Below, one piece after another: positions 61,594-64,000 of a stretch of 64,000 nt of DNA. The DNA comes from Kaistella sp. 97-N-M2. Lineage in GTDB: Bacteria; Bacteroidota; Bacteroidia; Flavobacteriales; Weeksellaceae. Each line of letters starts with the position of its first letter. The stretch's first letter is position 1. Position numbers and translations under genes: made by a program. The notes below the pieces were generated by a model. That model had not been told where the DNA came from. It saw only the letters and a program-made list of their open reading frames with translations, and made no database searches. The stretch is from positions 1 through 64,000 of the forward strand of contig NZ_CP090976.1 in assembly GCF_021513235.1 (NCBI RefSeq). The letters are read 5' to 3'.

Positions 61594-61866
61594 ATGCCCA
61601 CTTTAAATAAAATATACACCCTCACTATCACGCCCGAGCAGTTTGTAGAAAACTGCAGTACGGTAGAACTTCAGGAACTAAGCCTTGTTCTGGATTCGGA
61701 ACTCAAAAGAAGATCCGAACAGGTTCAGATTTGCCGCGTTTGCGGCTGTACAGATTGCGACTGCGCGCAATGTATAGAAAAAACCGGCGAGCCCTGTTAC
61801 TGGGTAGAACCGGATCTGTGCAGCGCCTGCGTAGCCGTTGAAAATTTTAAACGATTAACCGAATAA
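61594..61866 (+). CDS. Cysteine-rich zinc-ribbon-like phage protein
   Basis: 90-residue protein. An N-terminal helical part (TITPEQFVENCSTVELQEL) is followed by a cysteine cluster: CRVCGCTDCDCAQC, GEPCYWVEPDLCSAC (about residues 47-81). The phrase CxxCGC...CxWxxPDLCSxC occurs in many small phage proteins and suggests one or two zinc sites. It lies 10 bp after the methyltransferase gene and is co-transcribed. Its role is unknown. Confidence 0.72.
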   Translation: MPTLNKIYTLTITPEQFVENCSTVELQELSLVLDSELKRRSEQVQICRVCGCTDCDCAQCIEKTGEPCYWVEPDLCSACVAVENFKRLTE

Positions 61867-61933
61867 CCATAAAAACAAAAAGCGCGATGTGTGAAAAAAC
61901 TGCAATGAAATTATTTAACCTTAGAAAGGTAGC

Positions 61934-62371
61934 ATGAAACATCTAATTTTTAAAGGCAAACCCTTAACGGGCAAATCACTTTTTTCCAGAATTATTTTTA
62001 ATAATGAAAAAACGTGTTGGATTGACGGTCGAACTTTTCGAAAAGAGTCATTTCCATTCGATGTTACTTATAACGAAAAGTGGGAATATAAAAATATTGT
62101 AATCGATGACCCAGGAAAAGACTTTAATCTTGAAGAGTTTTACACTTTGATTTTTTCCGATAACTTGATCATAGATAGAAAAAACAGGGAACGGATAGCT
62201 GTAAAAACACCTCGTTTCATTTTCTTACTTGATAGCGAGATAATTGATCTTCCTGAAAAAACGCCATCATTTAATCGACGTTTCCACGTCGTTGATTTTG
62301 ATAAAGACCCGATTTCAGAAGTAACGAAAATCATTCACCAAGAAAAAATAATTATAAAAACCGCGCAATAA
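61934..62371 (+). CDS. Small P-loop protein of the phage-like module
   Basis: 145-residue protein with a Walker A motif KGKPLTGKSLF (about residues 6-16) and a Walker B-like NIVIDDPG (about 55-62); later segments RFIFLLDSE and NRRFHVVDFD fit sensor-type positions of a AAA/SF3-like core. It is short for a helicase and has no further domain. Its stop codon overlaps the start of the next gene (TAATG), so the two are translationally coupled and likely act together in replication. Confidence 0.65.
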   Translation: MKHLIFKGKPLTGKSLFSRIIFNNEKTCWIDGRTFRKESFPFDVTYNEKWEYKNIVIDDPGKDFNLEEFYTLIFSDNLIIDRKNRERIAVKTPRFIFLLDSEIIDLPEKTPSFNRRFHVVDFDKDPISEVTKIIHQEKIIIKTAQ

Positions 62372-63483
62372 TGCCCAACTTCCCCATAGATCAAAATCAA
62401 ATTTTTCAAGCAACCAACGGTGGCCTCGATATTATTCAGCGGTTCTTGGATTTCAAAGATGTGAACAAGCATTTTAAGATCCGGAAAGAAGGCACCGAAA
62501 GTGCAAACATTTCCAGAAAGGACGGCGTTTATTTTGTCCGGGATTGGGGCGAAACCACCGGCTTCTACAAAGATTCCGTCCACGCCATCCATATTTACGC
62601 GCATCATACCGGGCGAACCTATTTCGAAGCTTTGTTGGAACTTGGCAAAGAATTGGGCTTGATCGACGCGCAAAAGACCGCAGTAAAAAACATTACCAAA
62701 GTAAAATATCATCAGTTTCAAGGCGAGCTGAATGATGATAATTTCACCTATGAAACGAAAGACTTCACCGAATATGAACTGGAGGTTTTAGGTCCGCTCG
62801 TAACGCAGGAAGTCTGCCAGAAGTATGGACTTTATTCCCTGCAATCTTATTCCTGGTTAAAATCGGAAGAGCTCCAGCAAAAAGAGTTTTGCGATGTCTT
62901 TACCGTAACTTCCAGCGACACATACCCGATCTTCGCCTTTATTGTTACCGACGGTAGCGGCAAACCAAAACTCAGCTTGGAAGGCAAAGAAAAAACCGTA
63001 AAGGTTGAAGAGGCGAAACCTCCGAAAACGTGGCTAAAAATTTATCAGCCCAAATCTTCCGACAAAAAGTACCGGTTTTCTTATCTGGGCAAAAAACCGA
63101 AGCAGCATATTTTCGGCCTTCAAAATTTAAAAAATACCTACAATCAACTACAGGTTGTGGCCGAGGAAAATTTAGATGACGATAATATCCCCATTCATTT
63201 TAATAAAATTGAGCGCGTGGTTATTTGCTCCGGCGACCGTGATTCTTTAAATATGGCTTCAACCGGCGAGGTCGTAGTCTGGTTTAATTCGGAAACCGCG
63301 GATATTACCGAAAGCCAAATTGGGATGTTGTTTAAATATTCCAAAGAAGTGATTAACGTTCCGGATTTGGATCCAACCGGTTTCGATGCCGGCAAAAGAT
63401 TAGCACTCGAACATCTGGACGTAAAAACGGCTTGGCTTCCCGAAAGTCTCGGCAAAAAAAAGATTTTCGCGGCAGCCCAATGA
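62371..63483 (+). CDS. TOPRIM primase-like replication protein
   Basis: 370-residue protein. The first 100 residues resemble a DnaG-type N-terminal domain that lacks zinc cysteines (FKIRKEGTESANISRKDGVY, then FVRDWG). The region from about 280 to 360 is TOPRIM-like: RVVICSGDRDSLNMASTGE with an acidic first motif, and VINVPDLDPTGFDAGKRLAL with the DxD pair. The first TOPRIM glutamate is replaced or shifted (SGDRD), so activity is uncertain. It overlaps the next gene by ATGA. It probably takes part in element replication as primase or priming helicase partner. Confidence 0.7.
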   Translation: MPNFPIDQNQIFQATNGGLDIIQRFLDFKDVNKHFKIRKEGTESANISRKDGVYFVRDWGETTGFYKDSVHAIHIYAHHTGRTYFEALLELGKELGLIDAQKTAVKNITKVKYHQFQGELNDDNFTYETKDFTEYELEVLGPLVTQEVCQKYGLYSLQSYSWLKSEELQQKEFCDVFTVTSSDTYPIFAFIVTDGSGKPKLSLEGKEKTVKVEEAKPPKTWLKIYQPKSSDKKYRFSYLGKKPKQHIFGLQNLKNTYNQLQVVAEENLDDDNIPIHFNKIERVVICSGDRDSLNMASTGEVVVWFNSETADITESQIGMLFKYSKEVINVPDLDPTGFDAGKRLALEHLDVKTAWLPESLGKKKIFAAAQ

Positions 63484-64000
63484 AAGACTTCACGGACTTC
63501 ATGAAGGTCAGCGCCAAGTTTGATGATCATGCGCAAACCGAATTAAAAACAAAAGTAAAACGGTTTTTGGAACTCTCGCGTCCCGGAAGGTTTTGGGTGG
63601 AAAAAAGAAAGTCAATAAAGATGGACGCATTATCGGTGAACCGACGTACACTGTCAATTACAAAAATGCTTTCAACTTTCTAAAACTCAACGGGTTTTCC
63701 CGCATCAAAGATGAAAATCGAAAAGACGGCTATTACTTCATCAAACAGGATAAACACATATTGCGCGAAGTTTCTCCGCAGGAAATTAAAGATTTCTTCA
63801 ATCAGTTTTTAGATGAAAAACAACAGGACAAAGGGTTGCGGTTTTTCCCCGATGACCTTTTGAATATGTTGATCGGTTCTGAAGCTGTCTCGGATAAAAA
63901 GTTGGTGAATTTGCCAACGAAAGAATTTGATTTTACGGATTACACTTCCAAGTCGCAATATTTCTTTTTCGACAAATTTATTTGGGAAGTCACCAAAGAC
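63480..64000 (+). CDS. Phage-type replication protein, 5' part, frameshifted and cut by window end
   Basis: Starts MKDFTDFMKVSAKFDDHAQT at 63480, overlapping the previous stop. The frame closes at 63683, but the sequence continues sensibly in the -1 frame from about 63602 (KKKVNKDGRIIGEPTYTVNY, then FNFLKLNGFSRIKDENRKDG) to the right edge with no stop. The junction is a run of six A followed by GAAA at 63601-63610; one added A restores a single frame. The product is not recognised with certainty; by position it may be the N-terminus of a primase-helicase. The rest lies outside the window. Confidence 0.55.

Noticed and set aside
63601..63610. Programmed -1 ribosomal frameshift site
   Set aside because: The in-phase heptamer is A-AAA-AGA, not a canonical X-XXY-YYZ site, and no downstream pseudoknot was evident; an indel in the A-run is simpler.

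Overview
The window is chromosomal DNA of a low-GC Bacteroidetes bacterium, most like a flavobacterium of the Weeksellaceae (Chryseobacterium/Kaistella type). The evidence is the protein families (FtsK-LolA-LptF cluster, DUF4199, DUF4920, DUF5686, BT_3928, DUF1599, DUF6496, three POT transporters in a row), promoters of the Bacteroidetes type (TTG, about 18 bp, TAnnTTTG), starts without Shine-Dalgarno sequences, and several interspersed intergenic repeats of the kind seen in these genomes. No rRNA, tRNA, transposase, integrase or CRISPR array was recognised; the only RNA gene is the small SRP RNA at 12483-12575.

Layout. 1-4000 (+): end of ftsK, a lolA-like carrier gene and an LptF/LptG-type permease. 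4100-5950 (-): glutathione peroxidase and two small secreted proteins. 6060-12342 (-): kdsB, an aminotransferase, a phosphosugar mutase, a DUF2807 lipoprotein, a membrane-linked glycosyltransferase and a DUF4199 protein. 12450-12575: SRP RNA with a textbook promoter. 12680-15201 (-): menB-menA-UPF0173 hydrolase, part of menaquinone synthesis. 15200-17430: two repeat-rich gaps around a DUF2007 gene, then an amino acid permease. 17600-23080: DUF4920, M14 peptidase, TerC, an HTH regulator, an AAA ATPase and a small basic protein. 23235-31444 (+): a peptide-use block (DPP-IV-like peptidase, three POT peptide transporters, a secreted thioredoxin). 31558-40222: recG, a DUF5686 membrane protein, folP, DUF1599, BT_3928, a TerB-like protein and tpiA. 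40428-43133 (-): clpP and dnaG. 43634-47592 (+): isoaspartyl peptidase/asparaginase, tsaE, alanine dehydrogenase, a DUF4258 protein and tyrA. 47730-49091 (+): a lone contractile-tail sheath gene. 49240-54595 (-): sdaA, a hydrolase, a frameshifted yceI, glucokinase, a beta-barrel protein and a rhodanese. 54710-57810 (+): queG, a TIGR02117 protein and a GluR0-like ligand-gated potassium channel gene.

From about 58000 to the right edge the content changes to a phage-like early/replication module: a XRE repressor facing a rightward operon with a small unknown protein, a LuxR-type regulator with a cysteine cluster, a large cytosine-C5 methyltransferase whose middle is a run of about nine degenerate 33-36 residue repeats, a cysteine-rich zinc-ribbon protein, a small P-loop protein, a TOPRIM primase-like protein and the start of another replication protein broken by a frameshift in an A-run. 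The element continues beyond the window, so its integrase, structural genes and right end are not visible.

The points most worth a second look are the orphan sheath gene, the repeat-built methyltransferase, a palindrome (TTTAC-N4-GTAAA) shared by the terC, HTH-regulator and phage promoters, genes whose -7 promoter box lies 4-5 nt before the ATG (leaderless layout), the glutamate-receptor-like channel, and the frameshifted yceI.
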